DNA of 48,416 bases from Bacteroidales bacterium H5 (lineage in GTDB: Bacteria > Bacteroidota > Bacteroidia > Bacteroidales > Muribaculaceae): the NCBI GenBank assembly GCA_001701225.1, contig DAAQ01000005.1:1-48416 (forward strand), written 5' to 3'. The stretch's first letter is position 1; each line of letters opens with the position of its first letter. The translations under genes and the position numbers were made by a program. Below the pieces are notes generated by a model that worked only from the letters and a program-made list of their open reading frames with translations, did not search any database and had not been told where the DNA came from. Below are positions 26,548-34,555 of the stretch, piece after piece.

Positions 26548-26577
26548 CAAAGTTACACAAAAATTTACAAAACCAAA
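26548..26577 (-). promoter_or_regulatory. Promoter of the dcw cluster
   Basis: On the minus strand TTTG (26574-26577), an 18-base spacer and TAACTTTG (26548-26555) fit the Bacteroidetes sigma-ABfr consensus TTTG-N(about 19)-TAnnTTTG. Transcription would start near 26541, about 50 bases before the rsmH ATG. Confidence 0.7.
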
Positions 26578-26652
26578 CACTCTGCAACGAAAAAAGTTAT
26601 CAACATCTCCACTGTGGTCGGCATTATGTCCGCGAGGGTGTGTGGGAGAGCG

Positions 26653-26672
26653 GCAAATTTGCAATCGCAAAT
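26653..26672. promoter_or_regulatory. Overlapping palindromes between rsmH and aspT
   Basis: GCAAATTTGC (26653-26662) is a perfect 10-base palindrome. It overlaps ATTTGC-AATC-GCAAAT (26657-26672), a 6-base-arm inverted repeat with a 4-base spacer, a form usual for dimeric regulators such as Crp/Fnr-type proteins. It sits about 150 bases upstream of aspT and 80 bases behind the dcw promoter, in a 317-base divergent gap (26491-26807) that otherwise holds no gene I can support. No clear TAnnTTTG for aspT was found. Confidence 0.3.
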
Positions 26673-26807
26673 AGAAATGGGCTGGCGGTGCCCCGGCTGC
26701 GGCCCCTAAAACTTTTCGAGCGCCATGTGTGTTTTATTTCCATACAAACCTCACGGCACAAGCCTATAGGGATACCTTTTTCTTCCTCACTTAACTCTCA
26801 TTCCGTC

Positions 26808-28514
26808 ATGTTACATTGGTTCTTAGAGACATTCAGGACATATCCCTCCATCCCGATATTCCTGACAATCGGCCTTGGCTTCCTGATCGGAAAGCTCAAG
26901 TACAAGACATTCTCTCTCGGCACTGTAACCTCGGTCCTTCTGGTCGGGGTTGTTGTCGGTCAGATGAACATTCCCATCGGCGCACCTCTCAAGTCGCTGT
27001 TCTTTCTCCTCTTCCTGTTTGCCATCGGCTATAAGTGCGGCCCACAGTTCGTGTCGGCCATCCGCGGCCAGGGCATCAAGCAGGTCATCTTCGCGTGTGT
27101 GATATGTGTGCTGTGTCTTGTCGTGACATGGGGATGCGCCAAGATAATGCACTATAACGCAGCCATCGCCACGGGCCTCTTCTCGGGTGCCCAGACCATC
27201 TCGGCTGTCATCGGCGTCGGCACCGATACCATCGGTACGCTGCATATCCCCGACGAGCAGAAGAAACAGTGGATAGACCTCATCCCGGTATGCTATGCCG
27301 TGACCTACGTGTTCGGTACCATCGGTTCGGCATGGATTCTCGGTAACCTCGGCCCGGTGCTTCTCGGCGGCCTCTCTAAGGTCAGGAAGCAGACCAAGGA
27401 GCTTGAGGAACAGCTCAACCACTCGTCACTGTCGTCAGACCCAGCATATATCGACGGCAACCGTCCCATCGCCTTCCGCGCATACAAGGTGACTGCCGAC
27501 CATTTCTCGACCCCGCAGACCGTGGCCCAGATTGAGGAACATTTCAAGAGCCTCGGGCGCCGTCTTTTTGTCGAGCGTGTCCGCACCGCCGACCATCAGA
27601 TGCTCCCCGCCACCCCCGACCTCTCGGTCAAGATCGGCGACGAGATTGTGCTTTCGGGACGTCATGAGTTCATCATCCAGGACGAGAGCTGGATCGGCCC
27701 CGAGGTCGATGACGGCGCCCTGCTCACCTTCAATGTCGAGAAGACCAAGGTGATGGTGACCAAGAAGAGTGCCGGCATGACCGTCGACGCCCTGCGCGCC
27801 AAACCGTTCATGTACGGTGTGATGATTCAGTCGATTACACGCCAGGGTGGCGTGCAGATACCTGTGCTTGCCCAGACGCAGCTCATGCAGGGTGACATGA
27901 TGACCATAATGGGTCTGCCCCAGGAGGTCAAGACCGCCGCGCCCGAGATTGGTGTCGAGGAGCGTCCGACAAACGAGACCGATATGGTGTTTGTGAGCCT
28001 CGCCATCGTCATCGGTGCCATCATCGGCGCCCTGACCATCAATTTCGGCAAGGTTCCCGTGAGCCTCTCCACCTCGGGCGGCGCGCTGATTGCCGGCCTC
28101 TTCTTCGGATGGCTCAGGACCAAGCGTCCCTCGGTGGGCATCATCCCCGACTCGTCGCTGTGGCTTATGAATAACCTCGGCCTCAACATGTTCATCGCCG
28201 TCATAGGCATACAGGCAGGCCCGACCTTCATCGCCGGTATCAAGGAGGTGGGCTGGATGCTGCTCGTCATGGGTATCATCTCGACCTCTCTGCCTCTGCT
28301 CATAGCCATGTTCATAGGCGCCAAGGTCTTCAAGTTCCATCCGGCCATCAATCTCGGCTGCTGTGCGGGCGGACGTACCACCACCGCGTCGTTAGGTGCC
28401 ATCACCGCAGCCCTCGACAGCTCGGTACCCGCCATGGGCTATACCATCACCTACGCGATAGGCAATACGCTGCTGATACTTATGGGTGTCGCGATGGTGC
28501 TGCTGTTCGTTTAG
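26808..28514 (+). CDS. aspT: Aspartate:alanine exchanger family transporter (AspT-like)
   Basis: A 568-residue transporter of the aspartate:alanine exchanger family. Two hydrophobic halves of several helices each (about 1-170 and 390-568) flank a cytoplasmic region of about 200 residues with TrkA-C-like folds (for example IGDEIVLSGRHEFI and QGDMMTIMGLP). The family repeat is visible as GLFSGAQTISAVIGV in the first half and CCAGGRTTTASLGAIT in the second. Next to aspartate 4-decarboxylase it most likely imports aspartate in exchange for alanine; the exchange is electrogenic and the decarboxylation consumes a proton, so together they yield proton-motive force. The ATG at 26808 (MLHWFLETF) was chosen because a long in-frame extension upstream is not protein-like. 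The stop runs into a repeat array. Confidence 0.92.
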   Translation: MLHWFLETFRTYPSIPIFLTIGLGFLIGKLKYKTFSLGTVTSVLLVGVVVGQMNIPIGAPLKSLFFLLFLFAIGYKCGPQFVSAIRGQGIKQVIFACVICVLCLVVTWGCAKIMHYNAAIATGLFSGAQTISAVIGVGTDTIGTLHIPDEQKKQWIDLIPVCYAVTYVFGTIGSAWILGNLGPVLLGGLSKVRKQTKELEEQLNHSSLSSDPAYIDGNRPIAFRAYKVTADHFSTPQTVAQIEEHFKSLGRRLFVERVRTADHQMLPATPDLSVKIGDEIVLSGRHEFIIQDESWIGPEVDDGALLTFNVEKTKVMVTKKSAGMTVDALRAKPFMYGVMIQSITRQGGVQIPVLAQTQLMQGDMMTIMGLPQEVKTAAPEIGVEERPTNETDMVFVSLAIVIGAIIGALTINFGKVPVSLSTSGGALIAGLFFGWLRTKRPSVGIIPDSSLWLMNNLGLNMFIAVIGIQAGPTFIAGIKEVGWMLLVMGIISTSLPLLIAMFIGAKVFKFHPAINLGCCAGGRTTTASLGAITAALDSSVPAMGYTITYAIGNTLLILMGVAMVLLFV

Positions 28515-28517
28515 ATG

Positions 28518-28545
28518 GTTTAAAGATTATAGTTTAAAGATTTTA
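28518..28545. repeat. GTTTAAAGATTA array after the aspT stop codon
   Basis: Two 14-base units, GTTTAAAGATTATA and GTTTAAAGATTTTA, begin four bases after the TAG stop. In the sense direction of the gene they match the arrays after ftsL and rsmH. The 14-base spacing shifts TAA between frames. The aspT-aspD gap is 74 bases, so the two genes can still share a transcript. Confidence 0.8.
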
Positions 28546-28588
28546 TTTGAACTACTCCCAAGCATAACCAACTCTCAACTCTTTATAT

Positions 28589-30220
28589 ATGGCTACCAAT
28601 CCTGAAAATCCTGCCTTTGAGAAAGCTCTGTCAAACATGAGCCCGTTTGAAATCAAGGGCACCCTCATCGACCTGGCTGAGAAGGACGCGCAGCGCTCGA
28701 CAGCCACATTCCTCAACGCGGGCCGCGGCAACCCCAACTGGCTCCTTTCATTCCCCCGCAAGGCGTTCTTCACCCTGGGTGAGTTTGCCATGAGCGAGGC
28801 CGACCGCGTGGCATACGACAAGGAGATAGGCATCGTGGCATCCCCCACTCAGGAGGGTGTGGCTGCCCGCTTCCGTGCATTCCTCGACGCCAACAAGGAC
28901 AAGGTGGGCGCCAAGGTGCTGAACCATTTCTATACACATGTCACAGGCGACCTCAAGGTCGACCCCGATGAACTCGTGTTCGAAATGGTCGACGGTATCC
29001 TGGGTGACCATTATCCGACACCTCCCCGCATACTGAACAGTGTCGAGACCGTGACCCGAGAGTATCTGCGCTGGGCCATGGGCGGAGGCGACGACACCAC
29101 TGTCTACGACCTCTTCGCCACCGAGGGCTCGACGGCCGGAATGTGCTATGCCTTCGACTCGCTGCAGCAGAACTTCCTGATGAAGAAGGGTGACAAGCTC
29201 GCCCTCCTCACCCCGTGCTTCACACCGTATATCGAGATTCCGCAGCTCGCACAGTTCGGATTCGAGATCGTCAACGTGAGCGCGAACAAAATCGAGAAGG
29301 ACGGCTATCACGACTGGCAATATCCCAAGGAGGAGATTGACAAGCTGCGCGATCCCTCGGTCAAGGCTGTCTGCATCACCAACCCCTCGAACCCGCCCAG
29401 CGTATGCCTGTCGCGCGCGGTGCTCGACATGCTCGTCGATGTCGTCAAGAAGGACAATCCCAACCTGATGATAATCACCGACGATGTGTACGGCACATTT
29501 ATCGACGGTTTCAGGTCGCTGATGTACGAGCTTCCTTACAATACGCTCTGCCTCTATTCGTTCTCGAAGTATTTCGGCGCCACAGGATGGCGTGTGGCCG
29601 CGATGGCGCTCCGTTCGGACAAGAACGTGTTCGACGACCGTCTTGCCGCCCTGTCCGACGAGGAGAAGGCTGCCCTCAACAAGCGTTACGAGAGCCTTGC
29701 CATCGACCCGTCGAAGATCAAGTTCATCGACCGTCTGGTGGCCGACTCGCGTCTGGTGGGCCTGAACCATACGGCAGGCCTCTCGACTCCCCAGCAGATA
29801 CAGATGATGCTGTTCTCGGCATTCGCATATCTGCACCGCGAGGAGCTGCAGCCCAAGCTGATAGCCATGATACACCGCCGGCTCAACGACCTCTGGAGCA
29901 CAACCGGCTTCACCCTGCTGCCCGACCCCAACCGCGCCGGATACTACTCGGAAATCGACCTCATGGTCTGGGCCAAGAAGTTCTATGGCGACGAGTTTGT
30001 CAAGTATCTCAACGATAATTACCAGCCTCTCGACTTCGTGATACGTCTGGCCAACGAGACAGCCATTGTGCTGCTGAACGGCGACGGCTTCGACGGCCCG
30101 AAATGGAGTGTGCGCGCATCGCTGGCAAACCTCAACGAGGACGCATACCTCAAGATAGGCACGGCAATCCGCAAGATTCTCGACGAGTATCACGCCAAGT
30201 TCCTCGAATCGAAGAAATAA
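28589..30220 (+). CDS. aspD: Aspartate 4-decarboxylase (bifunctional aspartate aminotransferase)
   Basis: A PLP enzyme that converts L-aspartate to L-alanine and CO2. The 543-residue length and sequence fit the AspD group of fold-type I aminotransferases, which are longer than ordinary aspartate aminotransferases. Visible features are FLNAGRGNPNWL (about 41-52), the ATEGSTAGMCYAF substrate and PLP loop (about 177-189), NPSNPPS (265-271), DDVYGTF (298-304) and the PLP lysine in YSFSKYFGATGWR (Lys327). It is paired with the AspT-type exchanger upstream, giving an aspartate decarboxylation cycle that can generate energy and resist acid. A strong terminator follows. Confidence 0.96.
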   Translation: MATNPENPAFEKALSNMSPFEIKGTLIDLAEKDAQRSTATFLNAGRGNPNWLLSFPRKAFFTLGEFAMSEADRVAYDKEIGIVASPTQEGVAARFRAFLDANKDKVGAKVLNHFYTHVTGDLKVDPDELVFEMVDGILGDHYPTPPRILNSVETVTREYLRWAMGGGDDTTVYDLFATEGSTAGMCYAFDSLQQNFLMKKGDKLALLTPCFTPYIEIPQLAQFGFEIVNVSANKIEKDGYHDWQYPKEEIDKLRDPSVKAVCITNPSNPPSVCLSRAVLDMLVDVVKKDNPNLMIITDDVYGTFIDGFRSLMYELPYNTLCLYSFSKYFGATGWRVAAMALRSDKNVFDDRLAALSDEEKAALNKRYESLAIDPSKIKFIDRLVADSRLVGLNHTAGLSTPQQIQMMLFSAFAYLHREELQPKLIAMIHRRLNDLWSTTGFTLLPDPNRAGYYSEIDLMVWAKKFYGDEFVKYLNDNYQPLDFVIRLANETAIVLLNGDGFDGPKWSVRASLANLNEDAYLKIGTAIRKILDEYHAKFLESKK

Positions 30221-30245
30221 TCCCTCGGCCTGACGGCTGAACGAC

Positions 30246-30280
30246 GGCGGCGCGTACCACAGCGGGTAGGCGCCGCCTTT
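30246..30280 (+). terminator. Intrinsic terminator of aspT-aspD
   Basis: GGCGGCGC (30246-30253) pairs with GCGCCGCC (30270-30277). Inside, TACC/GGTA (30255-30258 with 30265-30268) extends the helix, and TTTATT follows. It lies 25 bases after the aspD stop. Confidence 0.85.
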
Positions 30281-30330
30281 ATTGTGCCTGTATTCGGCAT
30301 TACCGCACCACGGAGTGGGGTGTGGCGGGG

Positions 30331-30338
30331 TAATTTTG
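30331..30338 (+). promoter_or_regulatory. Candidate -7 element for the phage-derived cassette
   Basis: TAATTTTG fits TAnnTTTG and lies 13 bases before the first ATG, giving a very short leader. No good -33 element was found at about 20 bases upstream. Confidence 0.35.
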
Positions 30339-30351
30339 CCGGAAAAAAGAT

Positions 30352-31575
30352 ATGATGAAACAGGTATTGATAGAAGCCGGGGCGCAGGTGATGGATACGC
30401 GCGTCAACCTGCGTGCCGACAGCCGCGGCTCTCTCCGCGGTGTCGGGATCCCCTCGGTGACCCGCAAGGGCACCGGGGCGGTCAATGTGGTCGAGGGGCT
30501 TGTGTGCCGTCACGGAGACAGGTCCGAGTCTTATTTCTATCTCAGGGAGGGCGCGCTGTGGTGTGCCAACTCGCTCCATGGACACCGAGAGATAGCCGCG
30601 ATGGAGGATGTGAGGTGCGGGGTGGCCGTGAGCGACGGAGTGGTGCTGTTCTGTGCCTCGGGGCCCCGGCGGTTCAGGTATGATGGCCGGGGACGGTGGA
30701 CCGGGCTGCCGCAACCCGTGGATTTCGCCCCATTTGTCATAGAGCGGCGCGACGCGGGGTCTGAGAGTGTGGATGTAGGCGACATAAAGCTCGCAGGCAG
30801 CTATGACTCGCGCTCGCACGAGCTGTCTATGGCCGACCGTGCCACCATCGGGGATGCGCTCGACAAGGCGTATCGCCGTCTTGTCGACACTGCCGCAGCC
30901 TCGCACCGCTATATCCAGCCCGTGGTGGCCCGGTATGAGATAACGGGACATGACGGGAGTGTGCTGTATCGCTCGGCTCCCGTCATGGTGAGTCCCGACG
31001 CGGGGGTGCAGGGAGTGGGATGCGCGGTCACTGTTCCTGCGGGGACACCCGGCACCCTCACGGGCGCACGTCTCACGGCGACATCGTTCACCCTCGCGCT
31101 GGTACGCGCGGGTGGCGACGACAGCATCATGGAGGATTTTGTGGCCGACGTGAGGCTGACGGTATCGCCGCAGCTACACCCCTGTTCGCCCGGCCTCCCC
31201 TCGGTGTGCCGCTATGACGGCGCGACATCCTCGGGGGTGGCCTATACGGCCTATGTGCCAGGCTACAGCCATCTGGTACAGCCGGGTGCCGAAGGGGGAC
31301 TTGTGCGCTCGCGCACCCTCGCCGTACTTGCTAACATCGACACGGCGCTGCGCCCCTATGCGATGCCCCTCCGCTCATACGCCGACGACATCAAGACCCT
31401 CTCATCTTTAAACTTTAATCTCTCATCTTTAAACTCTAAACTCTCCTCTTTAAACTTCACCCCACGTGTTGCCGCCTCGAACGGTGATACAATCATATAT
31501 GGCGGACTCACGCTCATTCCCTTTGACGGATATGCCGCCGCCGAGATGGCCACGGGTACGGAATACTCTGACTAA
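30352..31575 (+). CDS. Phage-derived beta-rich protein, N-terminal part (gene split by in-frame TAA)
   Basis: I do not recognise a named family. The 407 residues (MMKQVLIEAGAQVMDTRVNL) are rich in short beta strands with Gly/Asp turns. Segments such as DGVVLFCASGPRRFRYDG and RYEITGHDGSVLYRSAPVMV resemble beta-propeller or beta-sandwich proteins of short-tailed phage tails, which suits the terminase gene downstream. The reading frame ends at TAA (31573-31575) and reopens without a frame change at ATG 31579, so this and the next ORF look like one gene of about 791 codons with a nonsense codon. Residues about 350-370 (LSSLNFN, LSSLNSK, LSSLNFT) come from three 21-bp units of the intergenic CTTTAAACTTTAATC family. 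The first start (ATG 30352) is followed at once by a second ATG (30355). Confidence 0.75.
   Translation: MMKQVLIEAGAQVMDTRVNLRADSRGSLRGVGIPSVTRKGTGAVNVVEGLVCRHGDRSESYFYLREGALWCANSLHGHREIAAMEDVRCGVAVSDGVVLFCASGPRRFRYDGRGRWTGLPQPVDFAPFVIERRDAGSESVDVGDIKLAGSYDSRSHELSMADRATIGDALDKAYRRLVDTAAASHRYIQPVVARYEITGHDGSVLYRSAPVMVSPDAGVQGVGCAVTVPAGTPGTLTGARLTATSFTLALVRAGGDDSIMEDFVADVRLTVSPQLHPCSPGLPSVCRYDGATSSGVAYTAYVPGYSHLVQPGAEGGLVRSRTLAVLANIDTALRPYAMPLRSYADDIKTLSSLNFNLSSLNSKLSSLNFTPRVAASNGDTIIYGGLTLIPFDGYAAAEMATGTEYSD
31399..31461 (+). repeat. Three 21-bp repeats inside the phage-derived gene
   Basis: Units 31399-31419, 31420-31440 and 31441-31461 each begin CTCTC(A/C)TCTTTAAAC and encode LSSLN(F/S)(N/K/T). 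They are codon-phased. The 16 bases CTTTAAACTTTAATCT (31406-31421) are identical to the arrays at 25094-25109 and 25530-25545. The AT-rich codons, including repeated TTA, contrast with the GC-rich remainder of the gene. Confidence 0.92.
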
Positions 31576-31578
31576 GGG

Positions 31579-32727
31579 ATGCCGACGGCTGTCCGTGTGA
31601 CTATGGCCGACGGGTCGGGCGTGGTGCGCGGAGGCACCGTGAGCGGCGTCGGGCTGTCACGCTTCTCGGCGTTGCTGACCTATCCTTCGGCCTCGGCGCG
31701 CAAGATGCTCGTGATATGCGGCAGTGCGCGCGGCGAGTATGACCTTGAGCCCACACCCGACGGCGCCATGTCGTTCCGGCTTGCCCCCGATTGCCGACCC
31801 CTGTCGCTCGCTGACAGCGGTGCGCCGTTCGTGCTCCCTGCCGCCTCGGCGGCGACCGTAGAGCTCCCCGATACCTTTGCCGTCGCGCAGGCCTCGGACC
31901 CCTTGCGCCTCATGGCCTCGGGCCGTTCGGAGGCGGGGCCAGTTACCTGCGTGGCGCCTGCTCCGAGGGTGGCGTGGGGTGTGGCCAAGCCGGGATTCTA
32001 TGTCATGGGACGGGGCGGCATCATGGCCGTCGCCCCTGCGTCCTCCCTCGGGTCGCTGACCTCCTCGCTCATCGACCCGCGCGGAGTGACGTCGGCTACT
32101 GCCGCCGCAGTGATTCCCGGCGGGGTGGCCGTGGTGGCGGGAGGAGAGCTTCTCTCCCTCTCAGGCACACGCGCCACGGTGCTGCTTGACAGTTGCGATG
32201 CCGGGACGGTGGCCTACTCACCCTCCCGGCGTGAGCTGTGGCTGGTCTCGTCGCCCATGATGACGCTCGCTGTGGGGCCCGGGGTCGTGGGGACTGATGT
32301 CAAGGTATATCAGCTCGACCATGGCACCGTGTACTCGCGTACAGGCATCACCCCCTCGTCGGCGGTCACGCTGGGGGCGCGGATGCTGATAGTTGACAGC
32401 TCGGGCAACGAGCGCGACTGCTCGGCCGAGTCCGACACCATGCTCACGCTGGGGGTGTCGGGGAGTGTGCCGTTCGCCTCGGAGGGATGGACTCGTGCGT
32501 CGCTGCTCCTCCCGGCCTCCGGGCGCGACCTCGCGGGCTCGGTCACTGTCACCGCCCGTCAGGGGGACGGGGCGCGCGGCACATATACCGTGGCAACCTT
32601 CGACATAGACGGCGACCTTGACCATCCTGTGGCCTCGGGGCTGGCCGTGCCCCACTGCCATGCCGTCGGTATAGAGCTTTCGGTCTCCACGTTCCACCCC
32701 ACATCTTTTGTCTATGACCCTCGCTGA
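31579..32727 (+). CDS. Phage-derived beta-rich protein, C-terminal part (downstream of in-frame TAA)
   Basis: 382 residues in the same frame as the preceding ORF, separated only by TAA-GGG. No family name can be given. It is Ala/Ser/Gly/Val-rich with repeated strand-turn patterns (for example GGVAVVAGGELLSLSG, SPSRRELWLVSS, KVYQLDHGTVYSR and GARMLIVDSSGNE) that look like propeller blades. The C-terminal domain ends TSFVYDPR, reminiscent of podophage tail-hub or stabilisation proteins. If translated separately, it would need reinitiation at ATG 31579, which abuts AAGGG with almost no spacing. Its end overlaps the terminase start by 14 bases in another frame, a compact phage-style junction. The GC-rich codon use is like the host's, which suggests long residence. 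Confidence 0.72.
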   Translation: MPTAVRVTMADGSGVVRGGTVSGVGLSRFSALLTYPSASARKMLVICGSARGEYDLEPTPDGAMSFRLAPDCRPLSLADSGAPFVLPAASAATVELPDTFAVAQASDPLRLMASGRSEAGPVTCVAPAPRVAWGVAKPGFYVMGRGGIMAVAPASSLGSLTSSLIDPRGVTSATAAAVIPGGVAVVAGGELLSLSGTRATVLLDSCDAGTVAYSPSRRELWLVSSPMMTLAVGPGVVGTDVKVYQLDHGTVYSRTGITPSSAVTLGARMLIVDSSGNERDCSAESDTMLTLGVSGSVPFASEGWTRASLLLPASGRDLAGSVTVTARQGDGARGTYTVATFDIDGDLDHPVASGLAVPHCHAVGIELSVSTFHPTSFVYDPR

Positions 32728-34555
32728 AGACAACATGCGCCGCCACCGCCTCAGGGAGCGCTGGCGCTATTCGCCCGAGACAGGCGACCCCAATGACGGG
32801 TCGAGGATATGCGAGTGCGGCGTGTGGCTGCCGCTCGCCATGCTGCGCGACCCCGGGTACTCCCCGTCGCTGGGGGGCCTGGAGATGGATATGCTCAGGT
32901 TCAGGCACGATTTCGAGTACTGGGCCTTCCGTTGTGTGCATATCGCCGACAAGGCCACGGGCAGGGAGGTGCCCTTTGTGCTCAACGCTCCGCAGCGGCG
33001 GCTGGTGCGTCTGCTCGAGCGCGAGCGGGTGGCGGGGCATCCCCTGCGGCTCATCATGCTCAAGGCGCGCCAGTGGGGCGGGTCGACGCTGATTCAGGTC
33101 TATTTCGCATGGATTCAGATTGTACACCGCCGCGGCTGGCACTCGCTGATATGCGGGCATGTCAAGGATACCGCCTCGACCATCCGCGGGATGTATAGCC
33201 GTCTGCTGGCAGCCTATCCAGAGCAGTACTGGGATGAGGAGTGCCGCCCGGAGTTCCGTCCATACGAGCGGATGACCAACACGCGCTATATCCCGGGCCG
33301 GGAGTGCCGTGTGACGGTCTGCTCGAGCGAGAACCAGGAGGCCACGCGCGGACTCGACTGCGCCCTGGCGCATCTGAGCGAGGTTGCCTTCTGGAAAGAC
33401 TCGCCGCTACACAATCCCACCGACCTGATACGCTCTGTGGCCTCGGGAATAATGCTCAAGCCGCTGTCTTTCGTGGCGCTGGAGAGTACGGCCAACGGTG
33501 TGGGGAATTTCTTTCACCGCGAGTGGCTGCGCGCCGTGGGCGGCAAGTCGGACAAGATTCCGTTTTTCGTGCCGTGGTTCGAGATAGACCTCTATGCCGA
33601 GCCTGTCGACGACCCCGACGCCCTGTGGGACACTCTCGACGAGTATGAGCGTGGCCTGTGGGAGCGGTTTGACGGCGTGACCCTCGAGGGGCTGAAATGG
33701 TATCACATGCGCCGCAAGGAGTACGAGGACCACCGCTCGATGATGGCCGAGTTCCCCTCGGACCCCGAGGAGGCTTTCTCGGCCACAAACAGCGCCGTGT
33801 TCTCGTCGAAGGCCGTTGAGCGTCTGCGCAAGGGGTGCTGCGAGCCCTTGCGGCGCGGAGAGCCGTATGGCGCGCCTGGTCATATGCCGTCAGACCTCTC
33901 GGCACCCGGATTCTCGGATTCGCCCGACGGACGCACGCTGATCTGGACGCCTCCCGTGCCCGGCATGGAGTATCTGGCCGCGGTCGATGTCGGGGGGCGC
34001 TCGGCAGGTGCCGACTGGTCGGTGATCAGTGTCATCGGGCGCGGGGATGTGCCGGAGATAGTGGCCCAGTGGCGCGGACACATCGACCACGACCTGCTGG
34101 CATGGAAAGCCGCCGCGCTCGCTTCCTATTATAATAAGGCGTTGCTTGTCGTCGAGAGCAATTCGCTCGAGAGTGACACCCGTGGCGAGGGGCAATATAT
34201 CCTCGACCGTCTCGCCGGGGCATATCCCAACCTCTATCACCGTCCTCCGGCCGAGAGGGGAGGGGTGCGACGTCCGGGATTCCACACCAACCGGGCCACC
34301 AAGGCCTCGATGATAGCCCATCTGATAGCCATGGTGCGCGACGGCCTGTATGTCGAGCGCAGCGGCGAGGCCTGCGACGAGCTGCTGCAATATGAGGCAT
34401 TGCCGGGAGGCGCATACGCCGCACGGCGCGGATGTCACGACGACATCCTCATGACCCGCGCCATGGCCCTCTGGGTACATGCCGCCGACCCCGCGGCGCA
34501 AGGACACCTCACTGCAGAGGATGTGGAGACACTGATGGAGACGCTGTGGGGGTAG
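32714..34555 (+). CDS. Phage terminase large subunit (TerL)
   Basis: The ATPase-nuclease that packages phage DNA into capsids. The 613-residue protein from the ATG at 32714 has a Walker A-like KARQWGGSTL (about 117-126), a Walker B and catalytic-Glu region ALAHLSEVAFW (about 217-227), a coupling-type segment ALESTANGVGNFF (about 255-267), and an RNase H-like nuclease with acidic residues in VDVGG (Asp425), VVESNS (Glu481) and HDDILMTRAMAL (Asp576/577). All key positions look intact, unlike a decaying remnant. It stands without a small terminase, portal, capsid or integrase gene in the window; only the beta-rich gene precedes it. Its TAG stop is the first triplet of a repeat array. Confidence 0.88.
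   Translation: MTLAEDNMRRHRLRERWRYSPETGDPNDGSRICECGVWLPLAMLRDPGYSPSLGGLEMDMLRFRHDFEYWAFRCVHIADKATGREVPFVLNAPQRRLVRLLERERVAGHPLRLIMLKARQWGGSTLIQVYFAWIQIVHRRGWHSLICGHVKDTASTIRGMYSRLLAAYPEQYWDEECRPEFRPYERMTNTRYIPGRECRVTVCSSENQEATRGLDCALAHLSEVAFWKDSPLHNPTDLIRSVASGIMLKPLSFVALESTANGVGNFFHREWLRAVGGKSDKIPFFVPWFEIDLYAEPVDDPDALWDTLDEYERGLWERFDGVTLEGLKWYHMRRKEYEDHRSMMAEFPSDPEEAFSATNSAVFSSKAVERLRKGCCEPLRRGEPYGAPGHMPSDLSAPGFSDSPDGRTLIWTPPVPGMEYLAAVDVGGRSAGADWSVISVIGRGDVPEIVAQWRGHIDHDLLAWKAAALASYYNKALLVVESNSLESDTRGEGQYILDRLAGAYPNLYHRPPAERGGVRRPGFHTNRATKASMIAHLIAMVRDGLYVERSGEACDELLQYEALPGGAYAARRGCHDDILMTRAMALWVHAADPAAQGHLTAEDVETLMETLWG

Noticed and set aside
26500..26709. Possible 69-residue gene between rsmH and aspT
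   Set aside because: It overlaps the dcw promoter, is rich in Met/Cys/Arg without motif, and lacks a supporting start signal.
30352..31575. Frameshift as the cause of the split phage-derived gene
   Set aside because: Both parts are in the same frame; the break is a single TAA codon and not an insertion or deletion.
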